This document shows, in pieces, positions 1-5,795 of a DNA stretch of 5,979 bases. How positions within the stretch are numbered: the first letter of the stretch is position 1; each line of letters begins with the position of its first letter. The position numbers were made by a program, and so were the translations under genes. Source of the stretch: Rhodospirillales bacterium (GTDB lineage Bacteria; Pseudomonadota; Alphaproteobacteria; Acetobacterales; Acetobacteraceae). The notes below the pieces were generated by a model. It was not told the DNA's origin. It did not search any database and saw nothing but the letters and a program-made list of their open reading frames with translations. The stretch lies in the NCBI GenBank assembly GCA_025352915.1, contig JANXSA010000749.1, forward strand, positions 1 through 5,979, given 5' to 3'.

Positions 1-11
1 GGGAGTGGCAG

Positions 12-815
12 ATGTCGGATAAGTTGTTGGGAATGGCTGGCAAGTCGATCATGGTGATCGGTGGCGGGCAGGGAATGGGCGAGAGCACCGCCCGGTTCCT
101 CGCCATGGCCGGGGCCGATGTCGCGGTGGTGGATGTGGTGGCGGAGCGGGCGGAGAATGTCGCGCGCTCGGTGCAGCATCTCGGGCGGCGCGGGGTTGCG
201 GTGGTGGGCGACGTGCTGGACGATGCGCAGGTTGGGCGGATTGTGGCCGAGGCCGAAGCCAAGCTGGGCGGACTGGACGGCATGGTGGCGATCGTGGGCG
301 CGGCGGCGTTCGAAAGCGTTTTGGAGATGTCGCCGCAGACCTGGGATTTCGAGTTTGTGCGCAACTTGCGTTACGTCTTCACCACGTCGCGGGTGGTGGC
401 GGCGAGCATGATTGGGCGCGGGGTGCCGGGCGCAATCGTGTGCATTGCCTCGGTGGATGGGATGCAGGGTTCGCCGATGCATGCGGCCTATGGCGCGGCG
501 AAGGCCGGGCTGATCAACTTGGTGCAGAGCATGGCGGCGGAATGGGCCGGGCATGGCATCCGGGTGAACGCGATCGCGCCCGGGCATATCGTGACCCCGC
601 GGCTGTATGACACGCCGGCGCGGGTGGAATGGTACCGCAACAGCGTGATCCCGGCCGGGCAGCGCGGCACCACGGATGATATCGGTAAGGCAGCTTTGTT
701 CCTGTTGTCCGACCTCGCGGGCTACGTCACCGGTGTGACGCTGCCGGTGGATGGCGGGTTGATGGCGGCCAACCGGGTGAATGCCGGCACGACGTTCCGC
801 AATACGGCGGGGTAG
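12..815 (+). CDS. SDR-family NAD(P)-dependent oxidoreductase (267 aa)
   Basis: Classical short-chain dehydrogenase/reductase, a cytoplasmic Rossmann-fold enzyme that interconverts an alcohol and a carbonyl with NAD(H) or NADP(H). The glycine-rich cofactor loop is at residues 16-23 (IGGGQGMG, with Ile in place of the usual Thr). Asp41 at the end of the second strand suggests NAD(H) preference, and Asp67-Val68 is the adenine-contacting pair. The catalytic tetrad is intact: Asn118, Ser147, Tyr160 and Lys164 in a YxxxK motif. Residues 183-197 carry the usual VNAIAPGxxxTP element, and YVTGxxLPVDGG closes the fold near the C-terminus. The NNAG motif after the fourth strand is replaced by AIVG (93-96). 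Length is normal for the family. GGGAG at positions 1-5 precedes the ATG by six bases, which supports this start. It converges on the racemase-family gene with 19 bp between the stops. The substrate cannot be read from the sequence. Confidence 0.93.
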   Translation: MSDKLLGMAGKSIMVIGGGQGMGESTARFLAMAGADVAVVDVVAERAENVARSVQHLGRRGVAVVGDVLDDAQVGRIVAEAEAKLGGLDGMVAIVGAAAFESVLEMSPQTWDFEFVRNLRYVFTTSRVVAASMIGRGVPGAIVCIASVDGMQGSPMHAAYGAAKAGLINLVQSMAAEWAGHGIRVNAIAPGHIVTPRLYDTPARVEWYRNSVIPAGQRGTTDDIGKAALFLLSDLAGYVTGVTLPVDGGLMAANRVNAGTTFRNTAG

Positions 816-834
816 CCGCAAGGGTCGTGTTTGG

Positions 835-1551
835 TCAGCCGCGCGCCCAGGCGATGGCGGCCAGGGCAAGCGCGTCGATGGTGTCGATGGTTGGCACCGG
901 CAGGGTTTCGTGCGGGCCGGCGAGGATGCCGAGCGGGATTTCGGTGCAGCCGAGCACAACCGCTTGGGCGCCGCGGGCGGCCAGGGACGTCACGATTTCG
1001 GCCAGTGGGGCGTAAGCCTCGGCGACCTTGTTGGCCTTGACCAGGCCGATGGCCGGGGTGACGCGGGTGGCCATTTCGTCGTCGGATGGGGTCAGGCAGG
1101 TCCAGCCCTGGGATTCCAGTCGGTCCTGGTAGAGCCGCATGCGCAGGGTGGCGGCAGTGCCCATCAGGCCGATGGTGCCTTTTGCTGCGACCTTGCGCAG
1201 TTCGGCGGCGGCGGCGTCGACGATGTGCAGGATCGGCAGGCCCTCGGCGGCCATCGCGTCGTACCAGCCATGGGCGGTGTTGCAGGGGATGGCGATGGCG
1301 TGGGCGCCGGCCGCCTTGAGGCCACGGATGCCGCGGAGGAGCCAGGGTTCGGGGTTTTCGCCGCCGGCTAGCTTGCCCCGGGTGCGGTCGGGCACGCGGG
1401 GGTCGGACCAGAGCACGGTGGGGATGTGATCCTGGTCGCGCGCGGCCGGGGTGAGCAGGGTGAGGCGGAGCATGAACTGGGCGCTGGCCAGCGGACCCAT
1501 GCCGCCGAGGACGCCCAAGACTTTGTCGATTGTGGGGATCTTGTCTGTCAT
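835..1551 (-). CDS. aspartate/glutamate racemase family protein (238 aa)
   Basis: Member of the cofactor-independent Asp/Glu racemase superfamily, in which two cysteines act as acid and base to move a proton at a carbon next to a carboxylate. Both are present: Cys90 in PCNTAH and Cys202 in LGCTEIP. The N-terminal GGMGP motif (16-20) is typical of the aspartate racemase (YgeA/RacD-like) branch. The 238-aa length fits that branch, and no signal peptide or membrane segment is visible, so it is probably cytoplasmic. Related members act as aspartate or glutamate racemases, or as hydantoin or maleate isomerases, so the substrate is open; nothing nearby points to murein synthesis or D-amino-acid use. 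The upstream sequence has no strong Shine-Dalgarno (only GTGGG about five bases before the ATG), so the start is probable rather than certain. It is divergent from the phosphodiesterase across 61 bp. Confidence 0.9.
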   Translation of the reverse strand: MTDKIPTIDKVLGVLGGMGPLASAQFMLRLTLLTPAARDQDHIPTVLWSDPRVPDRTRGKLAGGENPEPWLLRGIRGLKAAGAHAIAIPCNTAHGWYDAMAAEGLPILHIVDAAAAELRKVAAKGTIGLMGTAATLRMRLYQDRLESQGWTCLTPSDDEMATRVTPAIGLVKANKVAEAYAPLAEIVTSLAARGAQAVVLGCTEIPLGILAGPHETLPVPTIDTIDALALAAIAWARG

Positions 1552-1612
1552 GGGCCCACTGTGCCGCAGCTTGGCGCCGTGGCAAACCGGGGTGTGTGGT
1601 TGGGGGTTCAGG

Positions 1613-2515
1613 ATGGCGGGTGGATTTCATGTTTCCGGGCATCGCGGGGGGCGCGGGCTTTGGCCGGAGAACACGCTGGAAGGGTTTGGCGCGGCGTTCG
1701 CGCTTGGGGTCGACTCGGTGGAGCTGGATGTCGCGCTGACTGCCGATGGCGTGCCGGTGGTGGTGCATGATCCCGCGCTGAACGGCGATATCGCGCGCAC
1801 GGCGGACGGGCGCTGGCTGGGCAAAGCGGGGCCGCTGGTGCGGGCGCTGCCGCGGGCGGCGCTGCATCGGTTCGATGTCGGGCGGCTGCGGCCGGGCAGC
1901 GCCTATGCGGCGCAGTTCGCCAGCCAGGTAGCGCGCGACGGGGCGCGGATTCCGGCGCTGGCTGATGTGCTGGCGCTGGCGCGGCCGGCTTGCCGAGGGG
2001 CGCAGCGGCGCCGGGCTGGGGTGGTGGTCGATATCGAGATCAAGACGATGCCGGACCGGCCGGAGCTGACGGTGGCGCCGGAGCGGCTGGTGGACGCGGT
2101 GCTGGATGTGGTGGCGGTGATGGGGATGGCGGGGCAGGTGGCGTTGCGCTCGTTTGACTGGCGGGCGCTGAACCATGCGCGCCGCGTGGCGCCGGGGATT
2201 CCGCGCGCCTATCTCACCAGCGCCGATACCGCGGCCGCGCCCGGCCTGTGGTGGGGCGGGGCCGATCCCGTGCGGCATGGCGGCTCGGTGCCGGCGACGA
2301 TCGCGGCGGCGTCCGAGGCGCCAGGGACGATCTGGGCGGCGGGGTATCGCAGCCTGACGCCGGCGCTGGTCGCCGAGGCGCGGGGGCTGGGACTGTCGGT
2401 CATGCCGTGGACGGTGAACGAGACCAGCGACATGGCGCGGCTGATCGGCTGGGGGGTGGAGGCGATCTGTACCGACTATCCCGACCGGTTGCGGGCGGTG
2501 CTGGCGGGCAGCTAG
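1613..2515 (+). CDS. glycerophosphodiester phosphodiesterase, cytoplasmic type (300 aa)
   Basis: GDPD-family TIM-barrel enzyme that hydrolyses deacylated phospholipids (glycerophosphodiesters) to glycerol-3-phosphate and an alcohol, using a divalent metal. All key elements are visible: HRG at 10-12 (first catalytic His), PENT at 18-21, metal ligands Glu36 and Asp38 in VELDV, VVHDP with the second catalytic His at 51, IPALADVL at 112-119, and Glu141 plus Lys143 in DIEIK. Near the C-terminus are PWTVNE (265-270) and ICTDYP (285-290), the standard closing motifs. There is no signal peptide, so it resembles cytoplasmic UgpQ-like enzymes rather than periplasmic GlpQ. The ATG at 1613 is chosen because it sits just before the HRG motif and outside the divergent gene; the same frame is open back to 1451, but that stretch lies antisense to the racemase gene. 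A run of five G about eight bases upstream can serve as ribosome binding site. Confidence 0.93.
   Translation: MAGGFHVSGHRGGRGLWPENTLEGFGAAFALGVDSVELDVALTADGVPVVVHDPALNGDIARTADGRWLGKAGPLVRALPRAALHRFDVGRLRPGSAYAAQFASQVARDGARIPALADVLALARPACRGAQRRRAGVVVDIEIKTMPDRPELTVAPERLVDAVLDVVAVMGMAGQVALRSFDWRALNHARRVAPGIPRAYLTSADTAAAPGLWWGGADPVRHGGSVPATIAAASEAPGTIWAAGYRSLTPALVAEARGLGLSVMPWTVNETSDMARLIGWGVEAICTDYPDRLRAVLAGS
2512..2515. other. shared CTAG: overlapping stop codons of two convergent genes
   Basis: The palindrome CTAG supplies TAG to the plus-strand phosphodiesterase gene (2513-2515) and TAG to the minus-strand 214-aa gene (2512-2514). There is therefore no spacer and no room for a terminator between the two transcripts; each must end inside the other gene or rely on Rho. 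Confidence 0.95.
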
Positions 2516-3156
2516 CTCTCGCCGAAGAAGTTGCTGCGAGCGGAGGCGCGCGAGACCAGTTCGCGCATCGCCGGGTTCTGGTGGGCGTTTTCGGCGACCA
2601 GCTCCTCCATCGGCACGAAATACTCGTGCGGTTGTGGCAACTGGCATTCGGCGAAGCCGTCGTAGTGGCGCTGTTTGAGGGCGTACATCACGCGGATGTC
2701 GCGCACCGGCATCACCAGCGGCAGGGTGGGCTCGACCTTGACCACGCCGGTGGCCTTCCAGCGCGGGGTGGGGTCGGTGGGGGTGACCGGCGCCAGCAGC
2801 CAGGTGACCGGGCAGACGGCCAGCAGCGAGCGGGTGCTGGCGGCGAAGCGCGAGCGCTTGTCCAGCAGGTTTTGCAGGGAGCCGCAGGCTTCGATGGCGA
2901 AGATGTCGACGAAGGGTTCGTGAACAGTGCCGCCGAAGTTCAGCCATAGCCCGTCCGGCAGGGTGCGCAGGCGGTTGCTGCCGGGGAATTTCAGGAAGGG
3001 TGGGGCCGGGGGGACCGGTTCGGGCGAGGGGTCGCCCGGGCGGCCACGCAGCCAGCCATCGGCGCCAGGCTTTTGGGTGCCCAGGCCGGGGGGCCGCTGT
3101 GGCCATTGCTGAAGCCGGCGGCGGACAAGATGGTCGAGGGAGCGTAACGGTAGCAT
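2512..3156 (-). CDS. hypothetical protein, unrecognised family (214 aa)
   Basis: I do not recognise this protein. It is supported as a gene by an excellent ribosome binding site (AAGGAG ten bases before the ATG) and by strongly GC-biased third codon positions from the start. The N-terminus is basic (VRRRLQQW, 11-18), then comes a Pro/Gly-rich stretch (about 21-58) that is probably flexible. A folded core follows, including WLNFGGTVHEPFVDIFAIEA (71-90), a segment with Cys91 and Cys115, and a charged helical C-terminal part (about 181-214). No signal peptide, clear membrane segment or known catalytic motif is visible. Its stop shares the CTAG at 2512-2515 with the convergent phosphodiesterase gene. 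Upstream lies a 453-bp AT-rich region with several candidate control elements, which suggests a separately regulated single-gene transcript. Function unknown. Confidence 0.8.
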   Translation of the reverse strand: MLPLRSLDHLVRRRLQQWPQRPPGLGTQKPGADGWLRGRPGDPSPEPVPPAPPFLKFPGSNRLRTLPDGLWLNFGGTVHEPFVDIFAIEACGSLQNLLDKRSRFAASTRSLLAVCPVTWLLAPVTPTDPTPRWKATGVVKVEPTLPLVMPVRDIRVMYALKQRHYDGFAECQLPQPHEYFVPMEELVAENAHQNPAMRELVSRASARSNFFGES

Positions 3157-3165
3157 GATGAGATA

Positions 3166-3179
3166 TCTCCTTCCGGAGA
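3166..3179 (-). promoter_or_regulatory. hairpin enclosing the Shine-Dalgarno of the 214-aa gene
   Basis: In the minus-strand transcript UCUCC (3179-3175), GGAA (3174-3171) and GGAGA (3170-3166) can form a five-pair stem closed by a GNRA-type tetraloop. The 3' arm is the core of the ribosome binding site. An overlapping perfect palindrome, GAGATATCTC (3160-3169), offers a competing, weaker pairing of the same bases. Both are visible in the sequence; a role in translation control is inference. Confidence 0.45.
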
Positions 3180-3262
3180 ATGTTGATGCATTCCCATACG
3201 ACCGTAGTCGCTGCCGATCAGCAACAAGAATTTGTCACGAAGCCTTTCATCTAGAAGCTTTC

Positions 3263-3292
3263 TTTATAAATTCCCACCGTGTTGTTGCGCAA
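3263..3292 (-). promoter_or_regulatory. candidate sigma-70-type promoter for the 214-aa gene
   Basis: On the minus strand TTGCGC (3292-3287) and TATAAA (3268-3263) are separated by 18 bp, which would place the transcription start near 3256 and leave a leader of about 100 nt. The -35 half overlaps the 14-bp palindrome at 3282-3295. The -35 match is only fair, and AT-rich DNA yields such matches by chance, so this is tentative. Confidence 0.35.
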
Positions 3293-3295
3293 CAA
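3282..3295. promoter_or_regulatory. perfect 14-bp palindrome, operator-like
   Basis: TTGTTGCGCAACAA reads identically on both strands with no central spacer. It lies in the AT-rich intergenic region and covers the -35 half of the candidate promoter of the 214-aa gene, a position where a dimeric repressor would block transcription. No regulator gene is in the window and the cognate protein is unknown. Confidence 0.4.
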
Positions 3296-3490
3296 AAACG
3301 GGCTGTCATTGGATATCATATCGTTAAATAAATGTTATTATCATCTCTCGATTCGCTATTTTCACGCGACTATTCAGTTGAAATTGAGTCTTTCAAAAGA
3401 GTTACAGGATTGCTCTGCGATTTTGAGTCAGGCGGGGCTGCGCCGGTTGTTCACACACCGTGAAACGCCGTGATTGCGCGTTGCGCCAGC

Positions 3491-3530
3491 GTTAATTTTG
3501 ACGGGGATCAAAGTGACATGCGAAATTAAC
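3491..3530. repeat. 8-bp inverted repeat flanking the FNR/FixK-type box
   Basis: GTTAATTT (3491-3498) and AAATTAAC (3523-3530) are perfect inverted copies 24 bp apart. The FNR-like site lies between them but is not concentric with them (centres about 6 bp apart). Confidence 0.5.
3498..3511. promoter_or_regulatory. FNR/FixK/Anr-type binding site
   Basis: TTGAC-GGGG-ATCAA matches the FNR consensus TTGAT-N4-ATCAA at nine of ten defined positions and fits the looser FixK pattern TTG-N8-CAA fully. Such sites bind Crp/FNR-superfamily regulators that respond to low oxygen in many alphaproteobacteria. The target is unclear. A minus-strand promoter would serve the 214-aa gene about 340 bp away. A plus-strand promoter, with the weak -10-like TATTAG at 3532, would run straight into the terminator hairpin. 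Confidence 0.45.
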
Positions 3531-3542
3531 ATATTAGATATG

Positions 3543-3572
3543 AAAAACCGCCCGGTCTGCACCGGGCGGTTT
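3543..3572 (-). terminator. Rho-independent terminator of gltA
   Basis: A perfect 12-bp GC-rich stem (arms 3545-3556 and 3561-3572) with loop CTGC is followed on the minus strand by five T. It lies 38 bp beyond the gltA stop codon. On the plus strand the stem is followed by only three T, so it is best read as a terminator for gltA. Confidence 0.93.
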
Positions 3573-3609
3573 CATCAGTCTCAGGGGCGGCCGGATCGCC
3601 CGGCCGCGA

Positions 3610-4926
3610 TCAGCCGCGCTTGGTGGCGGCCACATAGTCGCGGCGAGGGGCGCCGGTGTAGATCTGGCGCGGCCGGCCGATGCGCTGCGAGGGGTCCTCG
3701 ATCATCTCTTTCCACTGGCTGATCCAGCCGGTGGTGCGGGCGACGGCGAACAGCACGGTGAACATGCTGATCGGCAGGCCCATCGCCTTGAGGATGATGC
3801 CGGAATAGAAGTCGACGTTCGGGTACAGCTTGCGCTCGACGAAATACGGATCGCTGAGCGCGATCTTTTCCAGCGCCAGCGCCAGGTCGAGCAGCGGGTC
3901 GCCCTTGATGCCCAACTCGCCGAGCACCGCATGGGCGCTTTCCTGCAGGATCTTGGCGCGCGGGTCGTAGTTCTTGTAGACGCGGTGGCCGAAGCCCATC
4001 AGGCGGGTGTGGTTGTTCTTGTCCTTCACGTCGTGCAGGAAGGCCGGGATGTTGTCGACATGGCCGATCTCGGCCAGCATTTTCAGCGCCGCCTCGTTGG
4101 CGCCGCCATGGGCGGGGCCCCACAGGCTGGCGATGCCGGCGGCGATGCAGGCGAACGGGTTCGCACCCGAGGAGCCGGCCAGGCGCACGGTGGAGGACGA
4201 GGCGTTCTGCTCGTGATCGGCGTGCAGGATGAACCAGCGCTCCATCGCCCGCGAGAGCACCGGGTTGACCTTGTATTCCTCGGCCGGGACGGCGTTCATC
4301 ATATAGAGGAAGTTGTCGACGTATCCGAGGTCGTTGCGCGGATAGATAAACGGCTGGCCGATCGAGTACTTGTAGGCCCAGGCGGCGATGGTCGGCACCT
4401 TGGCGATCAGGCGGAAGGCCGAGATGCGGCGATGGTCGGGATCGTTGATGTCCAGGCTGTCGTGGTAGAACGCCGACAGGGCGCCGACCACGCCGCACAT
4501 CACCGCCATCGGGTGAGCGTCGCGGCGGAAGCCGTCGAAGAAGCGCCGGATCTGCTCATGCAGCATGGTGTGGCGCATGACGCCGAGGTCGAAATCCTTC
4601 TGCTGGTCGCCGGAGGCCAGATCGCCGTTCAGCAGCAGGTGGGCGACTTCGAGGAAATTGGAGTTTTCGGCCAACTGCTCGATCGGGTAGCCGCGGTACA
4701 GCAGTTCGCCGACATCACCGTCGATGTAGGTGATCTTGCTCTCGCACGAGGCGGTACTGCCGTAGCCGGGGTCGTAGGTGAAGACGCCGAGCTGGTCATA
4801 CAGCTTGCGGATGTCGAACACGGATGGGCCCACGGTGCCCGGCAGTAGCTTCATTTTGCTGGATTTATTGGTTCCGTCCAGGGTGATCGTGATCGACCCG
4901 TCGCCCGTGGTTGCCGTCGAAGTCAT
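3610..4926 (-). CDS. gltA: citrate synthase, type II (438 aa)
   Basis: Condenses acetyl-CoA and oxaloacetate to citrate, the entry step of the TCA cycle, in the cytoplasm. The sequence aligns by eye with E. coli GltA over its whole length. The catalytic triad is intact: His273 in GPAHGGAN, His314 in GFGHRVYK and Asp372 in PNVDFYSG (E. coli His264, His305, Asp362). RPRQIYTG near the C-terminus is also typical. The extended N-terminal domain (about 1-60, including [12 protein letters not shown]) marks the hexameric, Gram-negative type. The position matching E. coli Cys206, linked there to NADH inhibition, is Ala215, so allosteric control may differ. The ATG at 4926 is chosen because AGGGGA lies six bases upstream and homology begins directly after it; the frame stays open further upstream without homology. 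It has its own terminator and is preceded by a 190-bp non-coding leader, so it is probably monocistronic. Confidence 0.98.
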   Translation of the reverse strand: MTSTATTGDGSITITLDGTNKSSKMKLLPGTVGPSVFDIRKLYDQLGVFTYDPGYGSTASCESKITYIDGDVGELLYRGYPIEQLAENSNFLEVAHLLLNGDLASGDQQKDFDLGVMRHTMLHEQIRRFFDGFRRDAHPMAVMCGVVGALSAFYHDSLDINDPDHRRISAFRLIAKVPTIAAWAYKYSIGQPFIYPRNDLGYVDNFLYMMNAVPAEEYKVNPVLSRAMERWFILHADHEQNASSSTVRLAGSSGANPFACIAAGIASLWGPAHGGANEAALKMLAEIGHVDNIPAFLHDVKDKNNHTRLMGFGHRVYKNYDPRAKILQESAHAVLGELGIKGDPLLDLALALEKIALSDPYFVERKLYPNVDFYSGIILKAMGLPISMFTVLFAVARTTGWISQWKEMIEDPSQRIGRPRQIYTGAPRRDYVAATKRG

Positions 4927-5062
4927 GCCTGATCCCCTGGCTGGGCGGCGCGCTGCGCCACCGAATGCTTTCCGTTCCGTGCCGCAAGGCGATGTTGCGG
5001 CGGCCACGACCCGGGCCGCCGGTGGGCTGGACGATATCGCACCAACCTTGCGGAAGCCTTGA

Positions 5063-5091
5063 AAACTACGGCTCCAATCGCTGCAACGCAA
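5063..5091 (-). promoter_or_regulatory. gltA: possible gltA promoter
   Basis: On the minus strand TTGCGT (5091-5086) and TAGTTT (5068-5063) are 17 bp apart within the 190-bp gap between the nuclease-like gene and gltA. It would give a leader of about 130 nt. Both hexamers match the consensus only moderately. I see no intrinsic terminator after the nuclease-like gene, so read-through into gltA is also possible. Confidence 0.3.
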
Positions 5092-5116
5092 CCGCGCGTG
5101 AATGGCGGCCTGCGTC

Positions 5117-5632
5117 CTAGAACGATGCTTCGCCGCCCTGCCAGAGACCGCGATGGGCGGTGCGGGCCTGGCTTTCCTCGTCGCCGAAGCTGGCGGCGGC
5201 GAAGCCGGGGGATTCGCTGCGTGCGCGCGCCCAGCCGGCGGCGACGATGGCGCGGTTGAGGTCGCGGCCCTCGGCCTCGCACAGGCCCTGGGCAAAGCCC
5301 GCGGCGTCGCGGCCGAACAGCTTGCAGGTGACGGATTGGCCGCGCAGCAGCCGGGCCAACGCCTCGCTGGCCGCCGCACCGCAGTCGAAGCGGCTATTGT
5401 CGGCCTTGAGGCAGGTGGTGCCGCGCGACGGCGCGGCGACGCCCTGCAGCCGCACGACGGTGTCGCCGATGCGCAGCGTTTGACCGTCCACCACCGCGAC
5501 CTGTGCCGCTATGGCCGCAACGGTGCCGGTCTGTGCGGGGGCGCGGCCGAACAGGTCGGCCGGCAGGACGAGCAGGAGCATTGCGCCAACAGCAGTGGTG
5601 CCGAGCAAGCCAGCCACCAGGCCGCGGCGCAT
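5117..5632 (-). CDS. thermonuclease (SNase)-fold protein, membrane-anchored or exported, probably catalytically inactive (171 aa)
   Basis: Protein of the staphylococcal-nuclease-like (TNase) family. The N-terminus has MRR followed by a hydrophobic stretch (about 4-24), a signal peptide or membrane anchor, so the domain (about 44-167) should face the periplasm. Family marks are [10 protein letters not shown] (47-56), RLQGVAAPS (61-69), four cysteines (74, 84, 103, 118) placed as in exported alphaproteobacterial members, GRDLN (122-126) and a closing RGLW (161-164). By motif alignment with staphylococcal nuclease, Arg35 is kept (Arg61), but Asp21, Asp40, Glu43 and Arg87 are replaced by Gln51, Ala66, Ser69 and Phe113, so metal binding and nuclease activity are unlikely. 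The ATG at 5632 follows a near-perfect GGAGGTGA; the frame is open to an ATG at 5713, but that adds only an Arg-rich stretch. The reading frame is intact, arguing for a retained non-enzymatic role. Confidence 0.82.
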   Translation of the reverse strand: MRRGLVAGLLGTTAVGAMLLLVLPADLFGRAPAQTGTVAAIAAQVAVVDGQTLRIGDTVVRLQGVAAPSRGTTCLKADNSRFDCGAAASEALARLLRGQSVTCKLFGRDAAGFAQGLCEAEGRDLNRAIVAAGWARARSESPGFAAASFGDEESQARTAHRGLWQGGEASF

Positions 5633-5795
5633 CTCACCTCCGCCGGGGCGGGAGGAGAGGCTGCTGTTGAAGATCCGTCTGCGCCGATGCAAGGCCACGC
5701 GCCGTTCCCTCACGGGTTGTCATCAATATCTGCCCTGGCGCGAGCCTACGGGCTTGGCACGACCTAGCGCGCGATGCCTGGGCGGCGCAACAGGC

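Larger units (their letters stand above)
3231..3545. other. AT-rich intergenic island without a convincing gene
   Basis: By direct count positions 3241-3420 are about 37% GC, and 3481-3540 about 38%, against clearly GC-rich coding DNA on both sides; a block of normal GC (3431-3480) interrupts it. An open frame of 64 codons from a GTG at 3279 (+) has no ribosome binding site and no recognisable protein character. The island holds the candidate promoter, the 14-bp palindrome, the FNR/FixK-type box and smaller inverted repeats such as TTGAAA/TTTCAA (3378-3383, 3391-3396). It could be a control region, an unannotated small RNA locus or a remnant of transferred DNA. Confidence 0.6.

Noticed and set aside
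1552..1612. Promoters in the 61-bp gap between the racemase and phosphodiesterase genes
   Set aside because: Transcription must start near here in both directions, but I found no hexamer pair or operator good enough to mark.
2248..2949. A 233-codon plus-strand frame spanning the phosphodiesterase end and the 214-aa gene
   Set aside because: It overlaps two supported genes in other frames, and its Gly/Ala/Val/Asp-rich product shows no motif.
722..3106. A 794-codon open frame on the minus strand
   Set aside because: It runs antisense to the SDR end and the phosphodiesterase and through the racemase and 214-aa genes in another frame. Its product is a low-complexity Arg/Pro/His-rich chain with no domain, as expected from shadow frames in GC-rich DNA.
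2991..3227. A 78-codon minus-strand frame covering the start of the 214-aa gene
   Set aside because: It lies out of frame with the 214-aa gene, which has the better ribosome binding site and third-position GC bias.
3450..3464. TTCAC-N5-GTGAA inverted repeat
   Set aside because: Its five-base arms are short and do not match a known regulator site well enough; such repeats are expected by chance.
3279..3473. A 64-codon plus-strand frame in the AT-rich island
   Set aside because: It starts at a GTG with no ribosome binding site, overlaps the palindrome at 3282, and has no recognisable protein character. It is kept only as part of the AT-rich region.
3931..4848. A 305-codon open frame on the plus strand antisense to gltA
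   Set aside because: It mirrors the codon bias of gltA (Val/Ala/Gly/Asp-rich product), has no recognisable domain and lies wholly within a confident gene.
4927..5379. Upstream extension of the gltA frame by 151 codons
   Set aside because: The added part overlaps the nuclease-fold gene in another frame, is Arg/Pro/Ala-rich and matches nothing. The ATG at 4926 has its own ribosome binding site and citrate synthase homology starts there.
5102..5767. A 221-codon plus-strand frame antisense to the nuclease-fold gene
   Set aside because: The minus strand carries clear TNase-family motifs and a strong ribosome binding site; this frame gives only an Ala/Gly/Arg-rich chain.
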